Assembly (NCBI GenBank): GCA_023213315.1
Contig: JAKCPI010004300.1
Span: 124,001 to 188,000 of the forward strand
Origin: Euborellia annulipes
Lineage: Eukaryota > Arthropoda > Insecta > Dermaptera > Anisolabididae
Length of the DNA: 64,000 bases
Direction: 5' to 3'
Shown here: positions 31,401 through 42,600 of the stretch, piece after piece
Position numbering within the stretch: position 1 is the first letter of the stretch
Layout of the letters: every line of letters begins with the position of its first letter
Made by a program: the position numbers and the translations under genes
The notes under the pieces: generated by a model
The model's input: the letters and a program-made list of their open reading frames with translations, nothing else
Told to the model about the DNA's origin: nothing
Database searches by the model: none

Positions 31401-34400
31401 CGTTTTTACTTGAGCCCTAAGGGCCCCGGGGCCTCTCAAAGAGAAATTTTCATTAAATTTTGTTTTGTTTTTTATCTATATTTTTCCGTTTTTACTTGAG
31501 CCCTAAGGGCCCCGGGGCCTCTCAAAGAGAAATTTTCATTAAATTTTGTTTTGTTTTTATCTATATTTTTCCGTTTTTACTTGAGCCCTAAGGGCCCCGG
31601 GGCCTCTCAAAGAGAAATTTTCATTAAATTTTGTTTTTATAAATATTTATATTGGGGGGCCTATGCCGGCTCGGGGCCTGGGGCGGACCGCCCCCTCCGC
31701 CCCCCCTCGGTACGCCACTGCCAGAGGGGTGCCTAACTTAAATATAAAATTTCAATCTCCTAGCTCTTTTTGTTCTTGAGATATTTTGTTCACAGACAGA
31801 CCAAGTCGCAAAAACCACTTTTTTGGATTCAGGGGACCTCAAAACGAGTGTATCCGACACCGAATTTTTGACATAAATCCAATACATTCTCTCTCTATAT
31901 ATATATAGGTAAGAGAAAGTAATACAAAATAAGAATCCGTTCAGAGCACATTTCTATTAAAATTTAAGAAATTCAATTTTTAATTGCACTAATCCATTGA
32001 AAAAAATTTATTTTTTCCTATATATCTCTAAAACTGTGCCTGATGGAAAGATTTTAACTACCTATCTGAATCTATCTTCTATCTACAATCTATATATATA
32101 AAAATGAAATGGGAAAAATATATGTCTATGTTCTATAGAAATCCACAATTTCCTATGAATCTATTTGAAATTAAGTACACATATAGTACATGGACCAGGG
32201 AATAAAGTAGTAATAATTTGAATCTCTAAATATTTCTGGGGAATTAATTATAATCAAATTTCTTCAATATCTGGATAAAAAAATTTAGATTTTTGACATC
32301 TTTATGACATGATTTATAGCCACCTTCAGGCAGACCCTTTGGGCAAGTATAAATAATCCCTTTTGTTTTCCCTAGACAATACCTCACTCAAGGTTCTTCC
32401 TTAAAATTTGTAATGCAACAAAAATATTAAAAAACTAACAAAATTCTTGCTGCTGAAGGCAGGCAATTGCTCGCCAAAGGCGAGCAAGGGGTCCAGGGGG
32501 AGCAGATCCCTGGCTAGGCGGAAAGGCCGCCGAAGGCGGGCTTTGCGACTAGTTCAGTATAGAAAAATGTACTATTCACAAATCAGATTGCTTGTGAAGA
32601 AAACCTTGTCGACCAGTGTTATTTTTTTTTCTAAATTTTTAGATAATTCATAATTATTTTTCAAATCTTTAAAGTTAAATATTTAAGAAGCCTTTAACCA
32701 TTTATTGATAAAAATCAGCCAAAGGCTTTGAAAGTTTTGACGCAAATAAAATATTTAATTATTTTTACCTAGTATCTCGTCCAATCATTACTTTTGCCGG
32801 CGTCTCTAAATCAATCCCTGTTTTTTCAATAATTCCTTCTAAATTTCTTTTAAGATCTGAATCCCTGTGGGAAAATTAATAATTTTTATTTAGAGATATT
32901 TTATTTAGGAATCAAAGTTAGAAGAAAACGCAGCCAGAATTTAAAAAATATATTTCTTGCTGCGTTTTCTTTGATTCCTGATACAAATTCCACCAGCCAT
33001 AAAATACCCTTACACTAAAGATATTTGATTTAAACTTACGGAACATTTGCAAGTTGAGTTGCCAGAGGCTCCCACGTCTGGTCCAACATTTCTCCGAGAG
33101 GATCAACTAATTTAACTCCATTATCAATTTCAGGATTATGACTTGCGGTTACCATCACGCCAATTGTCCGTCCTGTCAACAAATTTATATTAAATGGATT
33201 AAAGATTTTTAAGAAGTAATAATAATAAATAAATACCTTGTTGATATTTAGATCGCAAAGTAGCCAATAGACCCATCCGATACATAACGTGGTCAAGAAA
33301 CTCTCCTCTGAAAACAACAATTAATTAATATTAGAACCAATCATGCATTGTTAATAATTTTTCAAATCTATATCTTAGAAAATAATAAAAGATTTTTTTT
33401 TTCTAGTATTCGAAAATTTCTGCGGTCCCCCCCCATATTCATTTAGGGCAGAGGCGAGAAAGAGAAGGAAGATTTCTCACTATAAACTGAAATATATATA
33501 TATAGGCCTATATATACGGGACGTGTTTGGGGGGGGGGGGGCAGAGGAGGCATTTGCCCCCTCCCCTCCCCAAGATTTTGGATGGAAATGGTAAAATAAT
33601 AAAGTAAGTTATTATATTCTATATATATTTTTTTTAATTAGGCCTAATATAAAATTGATAAATAATGAAATATAATTATATTTTAATTTGCGTCGGAACT
33701 GGGGAGGGGGGGGACACAAGTGTCCCCCTTCCTGGGATTGTGGGGCAAATATTTTTGTAAAAAATTAAAAAAGAGGAGGGCAAAAAATTTAAAAACTGGA
33801 TTTTTTCAGTTTTTTTTTGCTTATATTTCGTAAGCTAAGCATATTTTGTGAATCATAGCCCAATATAAAGTTGTAGAGCATTCAATTTGCTACATAAAAC
33901 GAATTTGTAGACCCAATATCCGGCCGGTCAAAGCTAGATAAATTTTCTCGAAATGTAAAATCTTGGCCGGCCATGTCTCCGTTAATATTTGGTCTACAAA
34001 TTCCTTTTTAATGTACCAAATTTTAGCAAGTGTAATTGCTCTACAATTTTGTATTGGGGCTAAGTGGACAAAATATGCTTAGTTTACTAAATATAAGCGA
34101 AAAACTGAAATAAGTCCAAAATTGTTGAGGCTTTGGAAATCTATCACCGGTATGAAAATTAAAATAGGTCTGCTAATTTCTGAGCTTAGCCCCTACATAC
34201 AAACAAACACTCTCTCTTTATAAATTAGTACAGAAGATGGTGTAGATAAAAATAAAAAGATATATATGTTTATACATAATTAAGGAACACAGGAAGTAAA
34301 AAAAAATTATTCTTCCCCCCCCCCAAGCAAAAATTGAAATGACGTCCCTGTTTACAGAGAGAGAATTTGAAAACTAAATAAAAGTTATAACGGCATTTTT

Positions 34401-34843
34401 TTTGCTTGTTTGATACCAGTGTTTTCCATTTGAAACGGCTTATTCTTCACTATTTTAATTAAATAAAAAACGAGAATATATCGAAGAGAACAAACAATAA
34501 AATAATATCTTAATTAAAATGAAAAAGTAGGCCTATTTTAGAAAAGGGAAATACAAAATAAAAATCTTTTTAAACATATGTTTTTTTTTTCTATCATCTA
34601 AGATGCGAATAATTTAATTAAAACAAAAAACGAATAAGGCGGTCCTCGAATAAAGAATTTCGTAGTTATTGTTTTGTTAATAAATAAAAAAGGAATAAAT
34701 AAAAAAATCTTTAAAACATATGTTTTTGTACTTTACCTTGTGCGAAATCCTGCGGTTCCATAATCAATGTTTGGTTTATTTCCTCTGGAAAAATGCAAAC
34801 TTCCTTCGGTAGCAGCGGCTTCTAATAAATTCCCCGATGACAT
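28463..34843 (-). CDS. PGM3: Phosphoacetylglucosamine mutase (12 exons, complete)
   Basis: Converts N-acetylglucosamine-6-phosphate to the 1-phosphate on the way to UDP-GlcNAc, the precursor of chitin, N-glycans and O-GlcNAc; cytosolic. Exons (5' to 3'): 34737-34843, 33237-33307, 33040-33172, 32769-32864, 30210-30405, 29986-30150, 29515-29680, 29341-29453, 29124-29279, 28869-29063, 28671-28786 and 28463-28607. They sum to 1659 nt, 552 residues plus TAG, against about 540 in other animals. Every junction keeps frame. The four alpha-D-phosphohexomutase sites are present: phosphoserine loop TASHNP (Ser70), metal loop DGDADR (284-289), sugar loop EANGHGT (377-383), and phosphate loop RPSGTED (505-511, spanning the last intron). 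The ATG was chosen because [14 protein letters not shown] leads to [11 protein letters not shown]. The exon 9 donor is weak (GTTTGT). Introns 1, 4 and 6 hold nested transposons. Near-certain. Confidence 0.97.
29730..29965. mobile_element. G-run transposon remnant in PGM3 intron 6
   Basis: The segment has G-runs at both ends (29758-29768 and 29941-29950), and GGGGGTATATATAAATTC is set against CTATATATGTATATAAG. It resembles the family at 40368-40731. No target duplication found. Confidence 0.4.
31004..31720. mobile_element. hAT element with 8-bp target duplication, carrying a minisatellite
   Basis: Ends CAGAGGCGTACCGAGG and CCTCGGTACGCCACTG, flanked by CCAGAGGG (30996-31003 and 31721-31728). 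No transposase; the interior is mostly the tandem array 31145-31650. Confidence 0.85.
31145..31650 (+). repeat. Minisatellite, about 80-95-bp unit, six copies
   Basis: Each unit holds GAGCCCTAAGGGCCCCGGGG, CTCTCAAAGAGAAATTTTCA, a T-run and TTTTCCGTTTTTACTT. The later units are nearly identical; the first is diverged. Units vary in the length of the T-run. Confidence 0.85.
32447..32555. repeat. GC-rich hairpin block in PGM3 intron 4
   Basis: Contains GCTCGCCAAAGGCGAGC, GGGGTCCAGGGGG and GCCGCCGAAGGCGGGC, related in style and wording to the array at 62511-62888 in the other orientation. Confidence 0.5.
32905..32987. repeat. Inverted repeat in PGM3 intron 3
   Basis: AGGAATCAAAG...AAGAAAACGCAG pairs with CTGCGTTTTCTTTGATTCCT around an AT-rich loop. 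A small foldback element. Confidence 0.6.
33480..33790. mobile_element. G/C-run transposon remnant in PGM3 intron 1
   Basis: Starts near GGGACGTGTTTGGGGG. It has CATTTGCCCCCTCCCC on one side and GTCCCCCTTCC on the other. Borders unclear. Confidence 0.35.
33790..34128. mobile_element. Long foldback element in PGM3 intron 1
   Basis: The arms (33790-33885 and 34040-34128) are inverted: GCTTATATTTCGTAAGCTAA against TTAGTTTACTAAATATAAGC, and CAATATAAAGTTGTAGAGCA against TGCTCTACAATTTTGTATTG. CGGCCGGTCAAAG and CTTGGCCGGCC lie in the middle. Confidence 0.65.
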
Positions 34844-35440
34844 TTTCAAAGCAGAGTTTGATGATAACAAGTGGGCAGAGAGTGAACTGACCAGTCAGTT
34901 GGAATTTGCCTGTCAAAATGACTCGTGGCCTGCTCACATGTCTTGCCAACCTTGGTAACTTAACTTGAGAGATTTTTTTGAAATAACTTGTGCTTGAGTG
35001 CCTTTTTCCTTTTCTTTATAGATCAGTTTTATCGATTAATTAAATATAATATTGTTGTGCATCAATTCTAAAAAAATATTTTTTGAGATTTTCTTAAATT
35101 CTTCCCTCCACTTTCAAAATTTGTTTAGTCAAAATTTTTCCATCTGTGTATTATTAGATTTTTTTCTTAAATAAATTTAGGAAATTTTGCTCAGGTGCCA
35201 GGAAGAGTTGAACTAGAGAGAAATTTTTGATTTTTCCACAGAAATATTGCAATATTTTCTAAAACCACTATGAGATAGCGCTAATGGTTTCACTTCTGAT
35301 TGAGCTTTTCAAGGCCAGTTCAAACAGGCTAATCTATTTCAAATTTATTTTGACATTCATTCTTAATAATTTAATATACAATAATATTAACTTTAGTTTA
35401 ATTAGAAGGGGAACAGTAAAATTCCTTATCTTGAAATAAT
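34844..35440. other. Upstream region of PGM3
   Basis: Should hold the PGM3 5' untranslated region and promoter (minus strand). I see no TATA box or CpG-rich block; the sequence is moderately AT-rich and without repeats that I recognise. Confidence 0.4.
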
Positions 35441-35462
35441 TAATAATATTAACAATTGAGGA

Positions 35463-35650
35463 GGCGAGGGGATAAAGCAGTTAGATTATAATTTTAAGTT
35501 AAAGACAACTCGTGGTCAAATCCATCGCATGGCAAAAAATTATCTAACTTTATTTGAGATGCCTCCTGCTGAGGAAGGAAAAGAGAATCCACCTCAGTAT
35601 CTTTCCCATGAAAGTTACTCCTCAGAGTAACCACAACGTGTCAGGTCTGA
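35463..35650 (+). repeat. SINE family 3, copy 2
   Basis: Aligns with 18973-19188 (GGGGATAAAGCAGTTA, GAGATGCCTCCTGCTGAGGA, GAGTAACCACAACGTGTC). Confidence 0.7.
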
Positions 35651-35726
35651 TATTGAAACAAATTGGCCATATAACCAGCGGCGTACGGCAAGCGCCCCCA
35701 TTCGCCCCCACCTGGATACGCTACTG

Positions 35727-36212
35727 GGCGTAACTAGAGAATTTGGCTGGGGAGGGCCATGGGACCAGCCATCCTGGATGGGGCCTGGGAAGCCCCATAT
35801 TTTCTCAATTTTTCTTGGGGTAGGGAGCTTTCTGGAGCCTTTGAGGGCGGAGGGGGCGAAGCTCCTTTTTTTTTTTTAATATTCGAATCTCGTTCGATCT
35901 TTTTTTTTTTGTAATTTTTCTCCGGATATAAAATAAATTTATTATGAAATTTCAAAAAAAAAAGCCGAAGATTTTGGGAAAAAGCGGATGCACGAGGGGC
36001 GCCATAAGCTTGATGCGCCTGGGGCGGGGGGGGGGCAAGCGCCTCCTTCGCCCCCACCTGGATATGCTACTGGGCGTAACTAGAGAATTTTGCTGGAGAG
36101 GGCCATGGGACCAGCCATCCTGGATGGGGCCTGGGAAGCCCCATATTTTCTCAATTTTTCTTGGCGTAGGGAGCTTTCTGGAGGGCGCCCCCGGCACCCC
36201 CTTAGTTACGCC
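35727..36212. mobile_element. Two tandem copies of a TGGGCGTAACTA-ended element
   Basis: TGGGCGTAACTAGAGAATTT starts at 35727 and again at 36073. Both run through GGGCCATGGGACCAGCCATC. The right end CTTAGTTACGCCCA (36199-36212) is the inverted repeat. The middle has GC-rich hAT-like ends (CGCCCCCACCTGGATA) twice. Confidence 0.6.
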
Positions 36213-36574
36213 CATGAAAATTGCCCTAATGAACTTGATGCTGTTCTCGTATGACTTACGTATGAATCACCCTATCAAAATTTCTGTTGCTCGGGGTGAG
36301 ACCCCCTTTACCACCTCTTGTATCCGCCCTTGTGAGTGGTTAAGTTTTAGAAACACCTCCTTTCCTCCCAATTTAAAGAATAAATACCACTTGGTAGTAT
36401 ACAAATATAAAATCCTTATATACGCCACTGGTCTGAATCGAAACCGCATTAGAATATTATTTTTTTTTTTAATCCTATCATTAATAGGAAAAGAAGCAAC
36501 TCGTTCGCACAGGGTGATGTGTCAGATCTGAAGGGTTGACAAGCATTATTTTGGAGTTGGAAGACATATTAGAC

Positions 36575-36750
36575 ATGGCTCGACTAACTCGTGGTCGCCA
36601 TCCACGTTCTCACCAAAAGTGATGAAAGCACATTCTAATGCAATTCATAATTTGATTAATCCAAGAGCGGATCCAGAGGATACCAAGCTTGGCTCGGGTA
36701 ACTCGTGGTCGCCATCCACGTACTCACCAAAAGTGAGCCCCTGAGTGAAC
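36575..36750 (+). repeat. SINE-like family 4 fragments, two in a row
   Basis: ACTCGTGGTCGCCATCCACG occurs at 36588 and 36701, each followed by CTCACCAAAAGTGA. 36760-39660 otherwise is AT-rich: likely far 3' flank of the membrane-protein gene, with a SINE family 1 tail at 38770-38835. Confidence 0.55.
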
Positions 36751-39671
36751 AGATTAAAGTTTAAAAATTCAAAATTAATTATATATATTAATAACAAATA
36801 AAAATAAATGCATATATTATTGAATTTTTTTTAGTAAGGTGTCCACTTTGTTTGACGCCCGGAGTTTAAAAAGATTAGCCCTGAGGGTCGAGTAGACTCC
36901 TGAAAATTAAGGAAATAAGGAATCAATATATAATAGAAGGAATATAAAGAAAAAATAAAAGAATATTTAAAATAAAATCTGAACACACTTAAAACTTCTT
37001 TTATTATTTCACAGGTAAAATAAAATAAAATTATACAATATTCATAAAAAGTGAAAGAATATATTTTATTGTTATTTATACTAATTACTAATACTACTTA
37101 TTATATATAAATAAAGTTAAGTTTAACATATTTTTAATACTAAATAAAAATGTTCTAAGTTTTATTTTTTGCAAATATACTTCAAATTCATATAGGAATG
37201 TAATTTTATTTTGGTCATTAATATTTCTCTTTAAAAAATTTATTTTGAGGTATTTTTGCATTTGATTTATTTATTATTAATGTACATGGCTAATTTACGA
37301 AATAATTTTATTTTTATTTTTTTAATTTATTTCTTATTTTTTTATTACGAAAACCAAATCACAGACATCTCATATTTTATGTCTTTACAAATAGAAATCT
37401 ATTTTGTATTTTTAATGGCTGAGGAAGCATTAAATACTGTATGTCTAATATATTAATTTTATAGAAACAGTTTTTCTAATAGAATATTTGTACCACTTAG
37501 AAAACCGATTGTCTGTTTTCTTTATTTTCTATATTTTAAGTATTCAAAATTTATTAGTAATCAAAAAATAAAAAATATAGTTTATTCTTTCTACTATTGC
37601 TTCGATACTGTATGAAAAATTCAGCCTTTACAAAGACAACTATTTTGTTAATTCACAGTATTCTACAAGTTTAACATTAAAAAAAATATGTTAACGAGAA
37701 TAAAATTTATTCTAATTACAAAAATTCACAACACAGGGACGGAAAATGAATGATCTTTGGTATATTATACACATACTGAACATAAAAAAAATGACTTCTA
37801 GAGATAAAATCTATAAGAGTAGAGATTAATACTTTAAAAGTATTGCTATTTTTTTTATAGAAAATATTAGGAAAGTATGAAATTTTGGTAGAAAATGGGT
37901 AAACACAGCCTCTTGGGACATATTTACATAGTCCTAATCTAAAACTAAAGGAAATTCTATTTTTTTTTTTTGTTTTTTTTTTTAATCTACATTACAAAAA
38001 TAAAAGGAATGAAAAATAGGAAACATCATTTAAAATTACGGTACAAAATAAAAAAAAGAAAATTGACTTTGTCTATATATGTAAAATTAGTATATTAGTA
38101 GAATTTAATACATTTTGGCTAAAGAAAGGTCGAGATTTCCCCCCACTCAAATATTAATTGTTTGCAGTAAGTAACAGAGACAGAGGTAAAGATCTCTTGC
38201 TTTAAATTGCCCGTATATAAATGAAAAAAAAGGACCGGCTTGGGAATTTGTATTTCAATTCTTACTACGAATTTAGTTTTTTTTAGGGGGTGGGGGCTAC
38301 ATCTGGGTTCAACGCACTGTGGTCCGTTTCTCTCCAAAAGCGGGCAAGAGAAAAAATAAATGAAAATCAAATGACCCCGAGCAATCAGCGTGTGGAACGT
38401 CCCCTGGTATATTAAAAATTCCGTCAAAAAAGGGTCAAGTTTATGTTTTTTGGCTATAACTCATCCAAAAATTAAACTATTTTGATCAAAATTTGTATTT
38501 TTTGATATTATTTTAGTGAATAAATCTAATACAAAATCAAAACTAAAAAAAAAAACTATTTAAAATTATCAAATTTATTAGACCCCTCCCCCCTAACGCG
38601 TTATGTAATATGTGGACAACCCCTAAGTGTAAATGTAAAAAAAAGTGGCTGAATGGCTTTGACTGCATCCGGAAATAAAAAAAAATAGAAATACTAATCT
38701 CTATATGTATTGTTTGCCTTCCTTGTCTTTTTATTTAAAAAAATGTTTGTTTTAAATATTATTAAATAAATAGGGTTGAGGTCTAAATGGCTTCAGATGC
38801 CGAAAAAGACCTTAAACAAATTAAAAAAAAATATATTAACCATAAAATCTTGAAATGATCCTTCCAACCCTTTGAAAAAAAAAAAAAACCAAAACCTTCA
38901 AATACTAATTGCGCCATTGTTTTTGTATCCTATACAACAATTAAAAAAAAAAACCTTTGCCCACTTTTAAAGTGAATCGGACCACTGTTTTTGGCGGATT
39001 CTCTTTATTATAAAAAAAATAAAAATATGTTAGAGTCAGTAGTGTAGAGATCGACATTTGATTTTAATTTCTTTTAAACCACTAGTCCTTGAGAAGTAAC
39101 AGATTTTTTTTTTTAATAAAAAAATATTCAGTTTGGTTCTCATTTAAGAATCGGACTATAGAAGAGTAGGCAAATGAGCCGGTCCTGTTTAAATACATGC
39201 TTTGTTAATGAAAAAAAAGATTAAGATGATGAAGTGATAATAAAAATAAAATTTTTTAAAATACACTATTTAAAAAATTTAAATGTATTAAAAATATTTT
39301 GATCTATTTTTTTTTTTTAATTATACCACCCTCAACTTCGACACTAGTTATATAAAATAAAATTAAAAAATAATGGACGTTTTAAATTCATTTAGGAATA
39401 TAAGTAAAGAAAAGGGTAAATAAATAAAAAGTATTAGAAGAATTAAAAAATAAAATAAGACAACCTCTAAATGAGTGAATGGGAAGAAAGAAATGAGGAT
39501 AGAATAAGAAGTAGTGATAAGAGAATATCGATATGCATTTTTGGGAAAAAGGGAAGAAGGAAGTGATGTCGATCGGGCGTTATTTAAATAGGATAGAACC
39601 TAAAATAGAATAGGATCTCTTGTGAGTTATTCACTTCATGTAAATGGAAAGAGAGAGAGAGAGAAATGAGA

Positions 39672-42600
39672 TCACAGCTTGGTATGTTTGACGCTGTCAG
39701 TCCAATAATTTTGGATGGTCATTGCCTCGAGGCTGTTCAAAAACGAGTCGTTGTCCAAGCTATACATCTCTTCGCTGTTCTCCTGTAAAAGGACGAATCA
39801 AACACTCGATCAAAAAAGGATTTCTTTGCTATTTACATTGTGTTGTATGTCTTTGCGGAAATTTAGTTGAGGCAGGATCAAAAATTTATGACTTGATAGT
39901 GAAATCTATTTTATTAGTAGCCATGTTTCGGTTCCTTATCTAGGACATCTTCAGAACTGCATGTTTTTCATATAAAAATTATAATAATATGAATACGCAG
40001 CTCTAAAGATGGCCAAATCTACGAGAGCAGGTCAATAAGTCCGTGACTTTTTGAATTTCCCGCCTATTAACTGAAATGGCAACACTGCTCCTGTCAGCAG
40101 GCAACTATCAGCTGACTCCTGTCGAAATTTGAATCAGCTGCGTCTTTTAGTATTTGTTTGATATCCACTAATAGCAGACTACCTCGTGAAAAGTTCTTTT
40201 CCATCAGGACAATGCAAGGGTACACACATGTGCAATTTCCATGACAAAAATCCATGAATTGGGATACGAATTGCTCCCTCATCCGCCCTATTCTTCGGAT
40301 TTAGCCCCGAGTGACTATTTCTTGTTTCCAAACTTGAAAAAATGGCTCGGCGGAAAGAGATTTGACTCAAGGGCGTATATAGAAATTTTTTTCGGGGGGG
40401 GGGGGCTGTTCTCAAAAATTTTTCTGCGAAAAATTTTGTTTTTCGCGGAACCAAAATTTTTTCCCGTCCGTAAAATATTAAAAATATTTTACCTTTTTTT
40501 TAGAGAAGCTAAATTTTTTCCACCCGCGGAACCGAAATTGTTTCCATGTGCCGTCCGCGGAACATTTCACTCTTTTCCGGAACCTGGGATTTTCGTGCTG
40601 CGGGGCCGAGCAAACATTTCGGGGGGGGGGGGATCCATTTTTGTCTTTATATCCCTATAGGGCTATATAGCATTTAGAAAATTTCGAGAGGGCCCGGGCC
40701 CCCTCGGCCCCCCCCCTTATATACGCCCCTGATTTGATTCCAAAGATGAAATCATCTCACAAACAAATACCTATTTTGAAACGCCTGGTACACGACTATT
40801 AATAAAATAGATTTGGTTGTAAGTCTTAATTTTTTTTTTTTTTTTGATTCTGCTTAAACTATAATATTTAGGCTATAGACCTATCTTAAAAAAATATTTT
40901 TAAAGAAAAAAAATTATACTTAAACAAATGAATTATTTACGCAAACCTCTGAAAAAATCAATCATATATATTACTTTTTTTTTATTCAAAATCAAACCAG
41001 AATTTTTTTATTAAAAGTGAAATATCTACTATAGGGGGGGGGGGGGGGGCATAAGGCTGAATATATATGCGTGCGCGTATTAAAAAGCAAATGAATTCCA
41101 GACATAAATGGGTGACAGAATGTATTCAAATAAAGAGAATTCAAATCAAAAAAGAATTAATTGAATTAAACACACAGATAGGTAACTTTCACGGATGGGA
41201 AAAAAACTTAACGAAAGATGTAAAAATATTCAAAAAGTTTTAAATATGCAACTTTATGCAATATTCACCAAATATGCAAAAATATGCAATATAGAATTTG
41301 AACCCTAGTTCCAAGGGGGCATGATTCGGATAGAAAGTTGGTTTTCCGGGACTTAATGTGAATATGCAATTGCATAGGAATCCGGGCTTTAATTATAATT
41401 TTGTTTGATGAAGTTAAATTCAAGAATGAACAACGAAGGGTCAGAGTTCAAAAACAGCCAGAAATTCGACGTTACCTTAACAGTGTCATAAAAAGAGGGC
41501 TTTAGAGCAAGTTCGGTAACCACTGCTCTAAACCCAAAATAACAACCAGAATTTCAAAACAAGCTTTTTTATTAATTCCCCCATGTAATTTAATAACAAA
41601 CAAGAGTTTGAAAATTTCATAATATTAATAAATCAATTCTCACTCACCCGAAGAGTGGTATCGTCGATGTATCCACTTGAATCGGGGTTACTGCATTTGT
41701 CATTGAGTGTATGGGGCTGGTTGAGGTACCTTCGTCGATAAAGGACAATACTTGCAGCGACGATGAGTGCTGCAGTTGCAGCTAACCCAACTGCAATGCC
41801 TGCAATTGCACCGGCGTCCAGTTGCCTATCAGATGGAAGCTCCTCTGCAGCAGCCACTGCAGCTGCAGTCTCCTATAACACAAACAAATAGATTATCTTG
41901 TAAATCAATTCCAATTATATGATTAATTAGAGAGGAAATTAATTAATCAGATAACATAAATAAAAATTAAATTGATTTTCTTGATTGATAAACTTTTTTA
42001 TTTATAATTAAAAATATTCAAGGTGGAATAAATAAATGCCTTTCTAATATTTAAGTGAATTAGTAATTACAAAATATGGAATAAATTTTAAAAAAGAAAT
42101 TTAATATTTTTTTCAAAAGGCCTGTTGAAAAATATAAATCAGATTTTAATGAAATTTTTTTTTATCACTCTATCCAGGGCCTTAGCCAGGGAAAAATAGT
42201 TATTGTCCCCTAAATTCAATATTATTGATTTTATTTAAAATAGTTGCGATTTATTTATATTCAAAGTTGAGTGCTAGGGTGAAATTCACGTGCATCGCAT
42301 CTCAAAATAAATAAAAATGCAACATCTACATTATTACTAAAAAAAAAAACATAATGGGAATGACTTTTAAGGAAAGTATTATACCATAATATGCTAATTT
42401 TTAAAAATCATTTATCCCTCTCTCTCTCTATGATTTTTACCTACGAATAATTCTTTAATTTACATTCTCAAAAATTTAATAAACTAAAGTAATGAAAATT
42501 TAATCAATTTAAATTAAATATGTAATAGGAAGAACTAAATGACCACCGATGCCGAAAACGATCTTAAATAAAAAAAAAAAAAAAAATTAAATACCTTTGT

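Larger units (their letters stand above)
30806..31920 (+). repeat. Hairpin-capped repeat in PGM3 intron 4
   Basis: 5' hairpin from TCTGGTGGGACTGG; 3' end GGTAAGAGAAAGT. Split by the hAT element at 31004-31720. Confidence 0.7.
30545..32062. mobile_element. Inverted-repeat element in PGM3 intron 4, host of nested insertions
   Basis: The left arm (about 30550-30640, CATCAGGCACAGTTTTAGAG) is inverted at the right (about 31965-32055, CTCTAAAACTGTGCCTGATG). Between the arms lies the hairpin-capped repeat at 30806-31920. Confidence 0.65.

Noticed and set aside
31145..31650. CRISPR-like array
   Set aside because: Units of 80-95 bp are repeated throughout with no unique spacers, inside a eukaryotic hAT element.
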